From Desulfoluna spongiiphila (GTDB lineage Bacteria > Desulfobacterota > Desulfobacteria > Desulfobacterales > Desulfolunaceae), in contig NZ_FMUX01000016.1 in NCBI RefSeq assembly GCF_900101345.1, positions 1 through 64,000 on the forward strand: 64,000 nt of DNA. Direction: 5' to 3'. Shown here one piece after another: positions 45,800-54,251 of this stretch; positions within the stretch are counted from its first letter, which is position 1, and every line of letters starts with the position of its first letter. The position numbers were made by a program, and so were the translations under genes. Under the pieces are notes generated by a model that saw only the letters and a program-made list of their open reading frames with translations, was not told where the DNA came from and searched no databases.

Positions 45800-47471
45800 A
45801 AAAGATGCCCTTGAGATCATCAACGATCCGGCCAACTTCACCGCCACACCGGAGTACCTGGAGCCGGAAGAGACCGAAGCGGCCGCCCCGGCCCCTAAAA
45901 GCAATGAGCCCTCCAAAAAAGAACCCGGAGGCTTTTCACGCCGCGGCTTCCTTAAAGTAGGCGGCCTCACTGCTGCCGTGGCCTCGGTGGGGGGTGCCGG
46001 TGCCGCCGGCTTTGCCATCGGACGATCCGACGATGCCTACACAGGTTACAACCGCACCTACCAGGGCGGCGACATGTTCTTCAACCGCGAGCCCTTCAGG
46101 ACGGACCTGCCCACCTTCTTCAAGCCCGTGGGCAAGGTGGAGCGCCCCGACTGGACAGAGTATCTCTTTCAGCGCAAGGCCGTCATCATGGGCTACATCA
46201 AGGAGGGGACGTGGACGCCCGACAAGGGCCTTAAAGCCCTGCCCGGCCCGGTGGGAAACTATTACCGCAGCAGGCCCAAAGAAGAGTTCGAGACCATGAT
46301 GAAGGCCCTTGAGAACAGCGTCATCCGGGCCGAAGCCTGGAAAGCGGGCAAGCACAAACGCTACGCCATTGCCGACGCCTACAACGCCTCCTTCCGGGAC
46401 ACCGGCATGTACAACCGCTACGGCTCCACGGTCCCCGAAGATCCCGCGGAAAAATACGAGCAGACCGGCGTCCCTGTTCCCCCGGAAGAATGGGATTACC
46501 GCCATATATGGAGAAAGGAGCCCCTGAAGTTCAAGTCCCCCAAGCATGCCACCAAGCTCATCAAGCGCATGGCCCACATGTACGGCATGTCCCTGGTGGG
46601 AATCACCAAGTTCGACCCCCGCTTCATGTTCAAGGGGCTCATGCGCGGCATGCCCAACCAGGGCCACGACACCTGGGGCGACAAGGTCCCCGAGCACTGG
46701 AAGAGCATCATCGTCTTCGGGGTCCCCATGTACTGGGACAGCACCTATTCCGCCGTGGGGTACTCCACCTCCTTTGACGCCTATTTTCGTTCCCGGTGTG
46801 CTTCTGGCCTCCTGGAACGGTTTATCCAGGAGCTGGGCTACCCTGCCCGTGCCCAGTTCCCGGGCCACCATTACGAGGTCATGATGAGCCCCTATGTCCA
46901 GCTCGCGGGATTGGGCGAGTACAGCCGGGCCGGGGTGGTCATGGTACCGGAACTCGGGGCCAACTTCCGGCCAGCCGCAGTCATCACCGACATCGAGTTT
47001 GAATACGACAAGCCCATCAGCGTGCGCATGGCCGACTTTTGCATGAAATGCAAGATCTGCGCGGATGCCTGCCCCTCCGGGGCCATCTCCAAAAGCGACA
47101 GGCCGGAAACCGTCATACGGGGCTTCAAGCGCTGGCGCCTGGATGAGGAAAAGTGCCACCTCCAGTGGTGCAGCGGTCCCACCAGCGACGGCCTCGGGTG
47201 CCGGGTCTGCATCGGGCTCTGCCCTTACTCCCGCAAGAACACCTGGATCCACACCATCTCCAGGGAGTTGGAGCCCCGGGACCCCACCCACCTGGTCTCC
47301 AAGGGTCTCCTTGCCATGCAGACAAACTTCTTCAAGTACCCGGAAGCCGAAGAGTTCAAGTCGGACTGGGACGGCGGCAAAGAAGCCAACTACCACAAAG
47401 CGCCCTGGTGGATGCGAAGCGACGACTTCTTTGAGATCGAACGGACCTGGCAATACCACGGCATGGAATAA
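45789..47471 (+). CDS. rdhA: Reductive dehalogenase catalytic subunit
   Basis: A 560-residue corrinoid iron-sulfur enzyme that removes halide from organohalides as terminal electron acceptor. The twin-arginine signal SRRGFLKVGG is at about 50-59, after an unusually long acidic N-terminus. Two ferredoxin-type 4Fe-4S motifs are present: CMKCKICADACP near 418 and C-x4-C...CRVCIGLCP near 455-478. There is no DHXXG-type B12 motif, as usual for RdhA. GGAAGGAG precedes ATG 45789. It is followed by the membrane anchor gene. Substrate cannot be deduced. Confidence 0.95.
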   Translation: MPNEKDALEIINDPANFTATPEYLEPEETEAAAPAPKSNEPSKKEPGGFSRRGFLKVGGLTAAVASVGGAGAAGFAIGRSDDAYTGYNRTYQGGDMFFNREPFRTDLPTFFKPVGKVERPDWTEYLFQRKAVIMGYIKEGTWTPDKGLKALPGPVGNYYRSRPKEEFETMMKALENSVIRAEAWKAGKHKRYAIADAYNASFRDTGMYNRYGSTVPEDPAEKYEQTGVPVPPEEWDYRHIWRKEPLKFKSPKHATKLIKRMAHMYGMSLVGITKFDPRFMFKGLMRGMPNQGHDTWGDKVPEHWKSIIVFGVPMYWDSTYSAVGYSTSFDAYFRSRCASGLLERFIQELGYPARAQFPGHHYEVMMSPYVQLAGLGEYSRAGVVMVPELGANFRPAAVITDIEFEYDKPISVRMADFCMKCKICADACPSGAISKSDRPETVIRGFKRWRLDEEKCHLQWCSGPTSDGLGCRVCIGLCPYSRKNTWIHTISRELEPRDPTHLVSKGLLAMQTNFFKYPEAEEFKSDWDGGKEANYHKAPWWMRSDDFFEIERTWQYHGME

Positions 47472-47532
47472 AAGGGCCCCGGCCAAAGACACGCAACCGA
47501 AAGACGCACCAAATCCTGAAAGGAATAAATCA

Positions 47533-47835
47533 ATGTTTCCCGGATCAACGATACTCAACTACCTGTTCTGGATGGTCATGGGGGCCATGCAGGTGATCAT
47601 CATCTTAAGCGCAAACACCTGGCTGAAAGAGAGCGGGCGGCAGGTTCCCTGGTGGCAGACCCTGCTCATGTACGGCTGCTTTCTCTCCTTCTGCGCCGTG
47701 GTGGCAGGCGGTTTCACCCTGGCCGGTGAATACGAACGCCGTGCCGGATTTTATTTCATCGGTTTTCTGGGGCTTCCCCACATCATCGCAGGCACGGTGA
47801 TGCTCAAACTCTTTGTTTTCAAGAAAAAGGCATAA
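47533..47835 (+). CDS. rdhB: Reductive dehalogenase membrane anchor
   Basis: A 100-residue protein with three hydrophobic helices (MVMGAMQVIIILSANTWL; LLMYGCFLSFCAVVAGGF; LPHIIAGTVMLKLFVF). Size and place, just after rdhA, match RdhB anchors that hold RdhA to the outer face of the membrane. AAAGGAATAAATCA precedes the ATG. The next gene starts 13 bases on. Confidence 0.85.
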   Translation: MFPGSTILNYLFWMVMGAMQVIIILSANTWLKESGRQVPWWQTLLMYGCFLSFCAVVAGGFTLAGEYERRAGFYFIGFLGLPHIIAGTVMLKLFVFKKKA

Positions 47836-47848
47836 GGAACACCGGTTG

Positions 47849-49021
47849 ATGCGAAAACAGCACATGGAACGCGCAGCCGCCATCCTCTCCCTCCTGGTCC
47901 TGATCCTCGCCTGGGCCGGGGGGAGGGCCAGGCTCCAGGAGTCTGCCACGGCGCACATCCAGAACATCTCGAACTCACTCACAAACATCTCCCAGGTAAG
48001 CGAGCACCTGTATCGGGCGGACCAGCGCAACGCGCCGGACGCCCCCTTGCATATCGCCCTTGCAAGCCGGCCCAGCTACGGCGGCCCCCTGAAGGTCGCC
48101 CTGGCAGCCGATGGGGAGGGGACCATCCGGCATGTGGCCATCATCAGCAGCACCGACACCGCCACCTACCTGGCCAAGGTGGTGGAAAACGGAATCCTCG
48201 ATCCCTTTCCGGGCAACAAGCTGGACAAGCTCCCCGACGTCGACGCTGTCTCCGGAGCCACCATCTCCTCCACGGCGATCCTGGGGGGACTCAAGGAGGC
48301 AGCGGCCCGCATCGCCGCTGCCCGCAAAGGTGAGCCCATGCCCGCACAAGGCGCCCCCGGCCCCGTGAACCGAAAAGAGATCATGAAAAGCATGGCGATC
48401 GTGCTGCTCTTCGGCTGCGCCCTCTTTGTGGCCGGGCGCCGCTTCCCCTGGTCCAGAAAAAAGGGCCGCGCCGCCTTGTTGACGGTCTCGACCCTGCTGC
48501 TGGGCATCCTCTACAGCACCCAGTTTTCCCTTGCCACCGTGCACCTGCTTATCTCCGGCGGCTGGACACAGGGCCTTGCATCCTACGCCGCCCTGGTCTG
48601 CTTTATCCTTGCGGTTGCGGTCTTTTTCCTCACCCGCAAAAACCTTTACTGCGCCACCCTCTGCCCCTTCGGCGCGGTTCAGGAAGGGCTGGGGCGCATC
48701 ACAGGCTGCTCACCGCCCAAACGGACCCCATGGATGACCTGGTCGGCGCGGCTTGTGGCCCTTGCAGCCCTTTGCGCCGCCCTTTTTTTCCGGAACCCTT
48801 CCCAGGCAAGCTTCGAGCCCTTTGGCATGGCCTTTAACTTCACCGGCTCCGATGCCCTCTTTGCCATGACCCTGGCCGTGGTCATGGGCTCCCTCATGGT
48901 CAAACGCCCCTGGTGCCGGCTCTTTTGCCCTGTTACCGCTCTCTTTGACTATATCGGGTTTGTCCGCAACCAATGGCGCCGTCGCACCGTAAAGGATATC
49001 CGCCCCAAGGAGGCCCCATGA
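47849..49021 (+). CDS. rdhC: RdhC/NosR-like FMN-binding and iron-sulfur membrane protein
   Basis: A 390-residue protein. After an N-terminal helix comes a periplasmic FMN-binding domain with the flavin-attachment motif DAVSGATISSTAI near 130-142. Four to five helices follow, with NapH/NosR-like loops LYCATLCPFGAVQE and WCRLFCPVTALFDY; each has only two cysteines. The design suggests electron transfer from quinol to RdhA through covalent flavin, as proposed for RdhC-type proteins; a maturation role is also possible. The initiator is ATG 47849, with ATG 47864 as an alternative. Confidence 0.85.
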   Translation: MRKQHMERAAAILSLLVLILAWAGGRARLQESATAHIQNISNSLTNISQVSEHLYRADQRNAPDAPLHIALASRPSYGGPLKVALAADGEGTIRHVAIISSTDTATYLAKVVENGILDPFPGNKLDKLPDVDAVSGATISSTAILGGLKEAAARIAAARKGEPMPAQGAPGPVNRKEIMKSMAIVLLFGCALFVAGRRFPWSRKKGRAALLTVSTLLLGILYSTQFSLATVHLLISGGWTQGLASYAALVCFILAVAVFFLTRKNLYCATLCPFGAVQEGLGRITGCSPPKRTPWMTWSARLVALAALCAALFFRNPSQASFEPFGMAFNFTGSDALFAMTLAVVMGSLMVKRPWCRLFCPVTALFDYIGFVRNQWRRRTVKDIRPKEAP

Positions 49022-49236
49022 CCTTTCGACGTATCGCAACGACAATCCTCTTCCTGGCCTTCCTGGCCGCAAGCCTCCTGGAACTGATTCCCAAGTGGCA
49101 GGAGGCCGCCGGAAAAGAGACAGGTTCCGTGCTCTATGTCCGAAGCACCGAACCACAGGCCAAACCGCAAGACAACACAAAACACATCAGCCTTGAGAGC
49201 ATCCTCAAGGCCAATGAAGGAAACAAGGACGGATAA
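49018..49236 (+). CDS. Small single-helix protein of the rdh operon
   Basis: A 72-residue protein whose ATG overlaps the rdhC-like stop (ATGA). Residues 5-24 form one hydrophobic helix (IATTILFLAFLAASLLELIP), then a charged tail of about 45 residues ending KANEGNKDG. It is probably anchored in the membrane with its tail in the periplasm, or exported. I do not recognise a family. Tight coupling suggests it works with the dehalogenase complex. Confidence 0.7.
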   Translation: MTFRRIATTILFLAFLAASLLELIPKWQEAAGKETGSVLYVRSTEPQAKPQDNTKHISLESILKANEGNKDG

Positions 49237-49283
49237 CCGGGGCCACCGGCCTCGTCCCACGATCCAGTGTAAGGAGACCAATT

Positions 49284-49604
49284 ATGACCATCGTCACACT
49301 CATCGCCTCCGCCCTCATCCTCATTGCCGGGGTTGCAAAACTCTTGGGCGCAAAACCCCTGGCCGATCAATTCAAGGAATTCGGCCTGCCGAAACATACC
49401 ATGCCCCTCATCGGCGGCCTGGAGGTGTGCCTCGCCATCGGCCTTCAGATAGAAGCCCTCACCCTGGCGGCATCGGCTCTTCTGGTCGTGACCATGGTCG
49501 GAGCCGTGGCCGCCCACGTCAAAACCCAGCATAAGCCGACCCAGAGCTTCCCTGCCCTGGCGGTGCTCATCCTGGGCGCCGTGATCATGGCCGGGACCAT
49601 GTAA
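49284..49604 (+). CDS. DoxX-like small membrane protein
   Basis: A 106-residue protein with four hydrophobic helices, resembling the DoxX/DoxD family (LIASALILIAGVAKLLGAKP; GGLEVCLAIGLQ; ALLVVTMVGAVAAHV). GTAAGGAGACCAATT precedes the ATG. DoxX proteins are tied to quinone or thiol redox processes in some bacteria. It is the last gene of the rdh operon and is followed by a weak terminator. Confidence 0.75.
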   Translation: MTIVTLIASALILIAGVAKLLGAKPLADQFKEFGLPKHTMPLIGGLEVCLAIGLQIEALTLAASALLVVTMVGAVAAHVKTQHKPTQSFPALAVLILGAVIMAGTM

Positions 49605-49614
49605 CCATAAGGAC

Positions 49615-49638
49615 AGCTCCCCTTTTGTAGGGGGCTTT
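49615..49638 (+). terminator. Weak terminator at the end of the rdh operon
   Basis: AGCTCCCC (49615-49622) and GGGGGCT (49630-49636) can pair, then TTT. It is 11 bases after the DoxX stop. The arms are short and the T-run is only three bases. Confidence 0.4.
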
Positions 49639-49639
49639 C

Positions 49640-49851
49640 CCCAGGGTTAACGCATTTAGATTTTTGCCTCCGGCGGCCCTGCCGGGGGCCAAACTTTTGA
49701 AAAGTTTGACAAACAGGTTTTGTTTTTTGAAAATGCGTCACTACAGAGCATAGCCCCTCTTCTTTTTTAATTACCGGAACGTTTTTGCGGAGCTTTTTTC
49801 AAAAAGCGACCCGCCGGAGGCAACTGATTTTTTAAATGCGTTAACCCTGGG
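49640..49851. mobile_element. 212-bp element with perfect 19-bp inverted ends
   Basis: CCCAGGGTTAACGCATTTA (49640-49658) and its exact complement (49833-49851) bound a segment with no gene. Just inside lie GCCTCCGGCGG and its inverse. CTTTCC sits immediately outside both ends, which could be a target duplication. The pattern fits a small non-autonomous element or a palindromic repeat cluster. Confidence 0.55.
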
Positions 49852-49987
49852 TCTTTCCCGGACAGCCCTTGACATGGCACACCAAGGGCCGTAAAGCTTG
49901 ATCTCGCGTCACGGCCCTGCCCATGGCGACACGTTGGTCCAACCCGCTGACGCGGATCCGGTCAGACCCGATACAAAGGAGTTCCCC

Positions 49988-50857
49988 GTGCCGAACATCT
50001 CCTCACCCAGCCTCAAAGGCTATCTTTTTATCTTTGGAGCCGCCCTCCTCTGGGGACTCCTGGGCCCGGTCTCCCGGTACCTCTTTGCCGCCGGGGTTTC
50101 CCCCATTGAAGCGGGTTTTTTCCGAGCTCTTATAACCTGGATCATGTTCGGCACCCATGCAGCGGCCAAACGACAAATGGCGGCGCAAAAAAAAGACCTG
50201 CCCATTCTCTTTGCCTTCGGCTTGGTGGGCATCTCCCTTTTTTACGCCGCCAACATGATGGCCATCGACAAGGGCGGTGCGGCCCTGGCCTCGGTGCTGC
50301 TCTACACCGCGCCCTTCTGGGTCGCCCTCTTCTCCTTCTTTCTCTTCGGGGAACGCATGACCCGAATCAAGGGCATCGCCATGGCCCTTGCCGTGGCAGG
50401 GGTCTGGGGCATTTGCCTCGACGGCGGTCCCATGGGCGGAGAGTCCATTGCCACGGCCGTGTGCTGGGGGCTCACCGCAGGGCTCTGCTACTCCCTCTAC
50501 TACATCATCGGCAAGATGTTCTCGGGCACCTACGCCCCGTACACCCTCTTCTTCTGGATCCTCCCCACGGGCATCCTGGGCCTTCTTCCCTTTGTGGAGT
50601 TCACCCCCAAAACACCCGTCATCTGGTTCCAACTCCTGCTCCTGGCCTTCTTCTCTTACAGCGCCAACAGCTTCTACTACCTGGGCCTGCGCACCCTGGC
50701 CCCCACACGGGCCGTCCTCACCGCCACCCTGGAACCGGTGGTGGCCACCTTCTTTGCCTGGCTCCTCTGGAATGAAACCTTAGGGCTCTTAGGCTACGGG
50801 GGCAGTGTCCTCATCCTCACCGGGGTGCTTCTCACCATCCTGGCGCCTGAACGATAA
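49988..50857 (+). CDS. DMT-superfamily transporter (EamA)
   Basis: A 289-residue inner-membrane protein with about ten helices in two EamA repeats (about 7-140 and 150-287). The GTG at 49988 is chosen: AAAGGAG lies 6 bases upstream and the helix GYLFIFGAALLWGLLGPVSR follows shortly. Substrate unknown. It is only distantly similar to the EamA protein at 33035. Confidence 0.82.
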   Translation: MPNISSPSLKGYLFIFGAALLWGLLGPVSRYLFAAGVSPIEAGFFRALITWIMFGTHAAAKRQMAAQKKDLPILFAFGLVGISLFYAANMMAIDKGGAALASVLLYTAPFWVALFSFFLFGERMTRIKGIAMALAVAGVWGICLDGGPMGGESIATAVCWGLTAGLCYSLYYIIGKMFSGTYAPYTLFFWILPTGILGLLPFVEFTPKTPVIWFQLLLLAFFSYSANSFYYLGLRTLAPTRAVLTATLEPVVATFFAWLLWNETLGLLGYGGSVLILTGVLLTILAPER

Positions 50858-50978
50858 ACACGTTCCGGGTCAAAGGGGTAGAGAAAGCTGAATGGTTACA
50901 ATAGATCTTGATCTATCCACAAGATCGGCCCTTAAATCAAATCCGTCATCATAACACCGTACCGTGAGGCCCTCAGCC

Positions 50979-51071
50979 CGTAGGGTGCACTCTGTGCACC
51001 ATGTCCGGGGTCCCATATGGAGTATCAGGGGGATGGAAGGCCGCCATTTTGGTGCACGGAGTGCACCCTAC
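50979..51071. repeat. Repeat bounded by inverted GTAGGGTGCAC ends
   Basis: CGTAGGGTGCACTCTGTGCA... at 50979-51000 and GGTGCACGGAGTGCACCCTA... at 51051-51071 are inverted copies. The same type bounds 15705-15815. Each end is itself a GTGCAC palindrome. No gene inside. Confidence 0.55.
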
Positions 51072-51182
51072 AGATCTCGGAGTTTCATCTGTTTCAGGTA
51101 AGTTCGCCATAAGGATACATCCGAAATATTTATTAAGCGTTGCTTGTTAAACCCATCCTTCTAAAGTCAGGCAAAAATTTAG

Positions 51183-51264
51183 CCGCCGGCGGCAAGGTGT
51201 GCCACCTTGAAAGCAGGTCACCGCTGGGATTTGTCCCTCGTTCCTCGGGTCAAATCCCAGCGGT
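51183..51264. repeat. Composite REP-like repeat, copy 5
   Basis: Palindrome 1: GCCGCCGGCGGCAAGGTGTG, then CCACCTTGAAAGC. Palindrome 2: CCGCTGGGATTTG and CAAATCCCAGCGG, perfect 13-base arms around TCCCTCGTTCCTCGGGT. It is the best-formed copy. Confidence 0.75.
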
Positions 51265-51356
51265 ATTATAGCGAACCATTGTGTGATTATTTGTTTCAAC
51301 CAGCCTTACGTTAATTTACTCCCTGCAACCTTGGCCAATGCTCCGGGGCTGACTGC

Positions 51357-51971
51357 CTACCCAAAAAATTCAAGGGTCTGTGGGAAGCTATCCCGATGCG
51401 GGGCCGTGGCCTTGCCCAGCCAGGCAATGGTCTCCCCCAGGTTCTTCATGTTGGCCAGCCCTTCTGCATCCTCCAGCACGTCGCCCTTGTTCAGCCCCTG
51501 GCCGAGGTTCCAATAGGTGGAACCGGGCACGATCATCTGGGACATCATGAACATATGATTGATGGTATCAAAGACATGGGTGGCCCCCCCGCGACGCACC
51601 GCCACCACCGCGGCCCCTATTTTTCCCCTGAACGCCCTGTCGTTGGCCAGGGCCACCATGCCGGAGCGATCAAGAAGGGCCTTGAGCTCGGCGGTGACAT
51701 CGGTAAAGTAGGTGGGAGAACCCAGGATGATCGCATCGGCTTTGACCATCTTGGCCATGGTCTCGTTGAAGCTGTCCTTTTTCAAAATGCAGCACCCGTC
51801 CTTTTTTTCAAAACAGGTCCCGCATGCGGTGCACCCCCGCATGGGTTTTCCGCCGATGCGGATGCTTTCAGTCTCCCAGCCTGCCGCTTTGAGGGGCGCG
51901 AGGGCGTGATCCAGGAGCGTTTCCGTGTTCCCTCCCTTTCGGGGGCTTCCGTTGATGGCAATGGCGTACAT
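51357..51971 (-). CDS. Flavodoxin-fold NAD(P)H-dependent FMN reductase-like protein
   Basis: A 204-residue flavoprotein. It begins YAIAINGSPRKGGNTETLLD (phosphate-binding loop), then CTACGTCFEKKDGCCI (iron-sulfur- or redox-active cysteines), ILGSPTYFTDVTAELKALLD and a long tail. This matches iron-sulfur flavoprotein/flavodoxin-like oxidoreductases that use FMN. ATG 51971 has AAGGAGAAACAGAT upstream. It is divergent from an HxlR regulator gene, a common pairing for redox-responsive control. Confidence 0.85.
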   Translation of the reverse strand: MYAIAINGSPRKGGNTETLLDHALAPLKAAGWETESIRIGGKPMRGCTACGTCFEKKDGCCILKKDSFNETMAKMVKADAIILGSPTYFTDVTAELKALLDRSGMVALANDRAFRGKIGAAVVAVRRGGATHVFDTINHMFMMSQMIVPGSTYWNLGQGLNKGDVLEDAEGLANMKNLGETIAWLGKATAPHRDSFPQTLEFFG

Positions 51972-52168
51972 ATCTGTTTCTCCTTGTGGGGTCATGGACA
52001 GAGCTGCCGAAGCAGTCCACCCTGGGTATTTTCACTTTTTCCGGGGGTCGAGGGAGCACATCCCCTTGACCGTTCCTAACAGGTGAACTATCCATAAGGG
52101 AGACACATTACGCAAGTACGGTATTGTTTGTGCCATACTTACAAAAAAGATACCTTTGGAGACTGGAT

Positions 52169-52582
52169 ATGCCGGAACCATGCAGGATAAAAGAGCTTAA
52201 TGGAAAAACATACCGATGCTACTTCGAGTTGACACTTTCTGTTATCGGAGGGAAATGGAAACCCATCATTCTCAATCACCTGGCCCTGGAGCAGGTCATG
52301 CGTTTCGGGGAGTTGACCCGTAGCATCCCGGAGATTACCCAGAGGATGCTGACAAAACAGCTTCGGGAGCTTGAGGCCGACGGCCTTGTCCATCGCGAGG
52401 TCTACCGGGAGGTTCCCCCCAGGGTCGAGTACTCCCTTACCCGCCTGGGGTACACCATCATCCCCATCCTCCAGCACATGCGCCAGTGGGGCGTGGATTA
52501 CGAGAAACACCTGGGCGGCGAGGGCCTGTTTGAAGAAGAAGGCTTCGAATGCGCCAAGCCCCCGGAACTGCTCGCCCTGTAG
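52169..52582 (+). CDS. HxlR-family transcriptional regulator
   Basis: A 137-residue winged-helix protein with the family signature YRCYFELTLSVIGGKWKPII, then MRFGELTRSIPEITQRMLTK and YSLTRLGYTIIPIL. The N-terminal Cys near residue 5 and the Cys in YRCYFELT may be redox sensors, as in some HxlR/HypR proteins. GGAGACTGGAT precedes ATG 52169. It probably regulates the divergent flavoprotein gene. Confidence 0.88.
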   Translation: MPEPCRIKELNGKTYRCYFELTLSVIGGKWKPIILNHLALEQVMRFGELTRSIPEITQRMLTKQLRELEADGLVHREVYREVPPRVEYSLTRLGYTIIPILQHMRQWGVDYEKHLGGEGLFEEEGFECAKPPELLAL

Positions 52583-52634
52583 GGCCGAAAGAGCAGCATA
52601 CCCCATAAGCCCTTGCAGGGGCCGCTTCACAGTC

Positions 52635-54230
52635 TCAGGCCGGTCCCTGCTCCGGCAGCCCGAGGTGCCCCACGGCATGGGCTGCCAGACCTGCCCCGGC
52701 CTCGGCAAAGACATTCAGGGCCACATCGGCCCCGGCCTCCTTCAACCTCTCCACCTCGTCGTCATACCGGGCCACGGCTGCCAGGGTCCCCTTGTAACCG
52801 AACTGCTTGAACCTTTGAATGGCCGAAAGGGTGGACTCAAAATTGTTCAAGGCCAGCACCACCAGCTTCACCCGCCCGTCCGGAGTGGGAAGGCGCCGCC
52901 AGAAGTCAAGATCGGTCACATCTGCCTGGACGATACTCCGCCCCTGCATTTCATGGCCTGCCACGGTCTCCTTGTCGTAATCGATACCCAGGACAACCTC
53001 GCCGTACTTCGCCCGAAACCAGTCGTAGGCCCCCACCCCGGTTCGTCCCATACCGATAACCACAATATCCGCAGATTTCCGCTCATACGGGGCTTCCTCA
53101 GGATGACGCTCGCAGGTCTCACACCGTTTCAGCATGTAGGCCAAACGGTCAAACAACTGGTCTGAGTAAGTATTCAAAGGCGATGCCAGGATAAAGGAGA
53201 CGGACAGGGCAATGGCCATCACCACCAGCCACCGGGGATCCAGCCTGCCCACGGATGCGGCAAGGGAACAGACGATGAGCCCGAACTCGCTGTAATTGGA
53301 AAGGTTCGCCATGGTCATAAAGGAGGTCCTGGCCTTTAAGCGAAACCGGGTAAAGACCAAAAAATAGAGGGCCATCTTGAGGGGAAGAAGGGCCACCAGG
53401 ATACCCACAGCGGCAAACCCCGCAGCCCCTGGAACGCCTCGCAGGCCGATATCAAGGAAAAACCCCACCAGCAGCACATCCTTGATGCTCATCAGGGCAT
53501 TTGCCATCTCCTTGGCCCGGGGGTGCGGTGCCATGAGCATGCCCAGGATCAGGGCCCCTAAGTCCGGTTTCAGACGAACCAGGTCAAAGATATGAGCCCC
53601 TGCGATGAGGGCCGCAAACAGCCCGAAAAGCACCATCAGTTCCCCGTGGCCGATGCGGTCCATCATCAGGAGAAAAGCCTTTCTCACCACGGGAAGAAGC
53701 GCAATGACCCCAATGGCCATCACCGAGGGCACCTTACCGGTTGCCGCCGTCAGGTAGATCACCGCCAGGATATCCTGAATCACGAGCACGCCGATGGCCG
53801 TGCGGCCATTGAGGGAATCCATGCGCCCCTGCTCGTCGAGGATCTTGACGGCAAAGACGGTGCTGGAAAAACTCAAGGCAAAGGCCAGGAGCAGCGCGGT
53901 CCTCATGTCCATCGCAAGAAAAAAGCGAAGCCCGGAGTACCCCAGGCCGAACAGGGCCCCTCCCATAATCGCTACGGTAAGGGCCATGTGCAGGGAAGCA
54001 CCGGCCCACACCTCCGGCTTCACAAGATTCCTGATCCTCAGCTTCAGCCCGATGGTAAACAGAAGCAGGGTCACGCCCACATCCGAGGCCGCCTCAAGCA
54101 TGGGGGTGGAGGTATACCCCACGCCGCTGAGGCACAGCCCGGCCACAAGAAACCCCACCAGGGGAGGCAGCCCCAGGCGGTACATCAGGTAGCCCAACGC
54201 AAAGGCCACGGTCAGGACAACAGGGTCCAT
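52635..54230 (-). CDS. CPA2-type cation:proton antiporter with TrkA-N domain
   Basis: A 531-residue protein of the KefB/YbaL type. The first about 380 residues form some 11-12 helices with ALSFSSTVFAVKILDE and IGVLVIQDILAVIYL (conserved Asp). A short Cys-containing linker (CETCERHPEE) leads to a Rossmann domain (about 395-531) with VVIGMGRTGVG and GIDYDKETV, for nucleotide control of K+ or Na+/H+ exchange. It lies 22 bases downstream of the TolC-fusion stop... on the minus strand it follows that gene and may be cotranscribed. Confidence 0.88.
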   Translation of the reverse strand: MDPVVLTVAFALGYLMYRLGLPPLVGFLVAGLCLSGVGYTSTPMLEAASDVGVTLLLFTIGLKLRIRNLVKPEVWAGASLHMALTVAIMGGALFGLGYSGLRFFLAMDMRTALLLAFALSFSSTVFAVKILDEQGRMDSLNGRTAIGVLVIQDILAVIYLTAATGKVPSVMAIGVIALLPVVRKAFLLMMDRIGHGELMVLFGLFAALIAGAHIFDLVRLKPDLGALILGMLMAPHPRAKEMANALMSIKDVLLVGFFLDIGLRGVPGAAGFAAVGILVALLPLKMALYFLVFTRFRLKARTSFMTMANLSNYSEFGLIVCSLAASVGRLDPRWLVVMAIALSVSFILASPLNTYSDQLFDRLAYMLKRCETCERHPEEAPYERKSADIVVIGMGRTGVGAYDWFRAKYGEVVLGIDYDKETVAGHEMQGRSIVQADVTDLDFWRRLPTPDGRVKLVVLALNNFESTLSAIQRFKQFGYKGTLAAVARYDDEVERLKEAGADVALNVFAEAGAGLAAHAVGHLGLPEQGPA

Positions 54231-54251
54231 GGGTTCAATCCTTAGCTACAG

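Noticed and set aside
45936..47558. 540-codon frame opposite rdhA
   Set aside because: Antisense shadow of rdhA, Gly/Val/His-rich without domain-like pattern.
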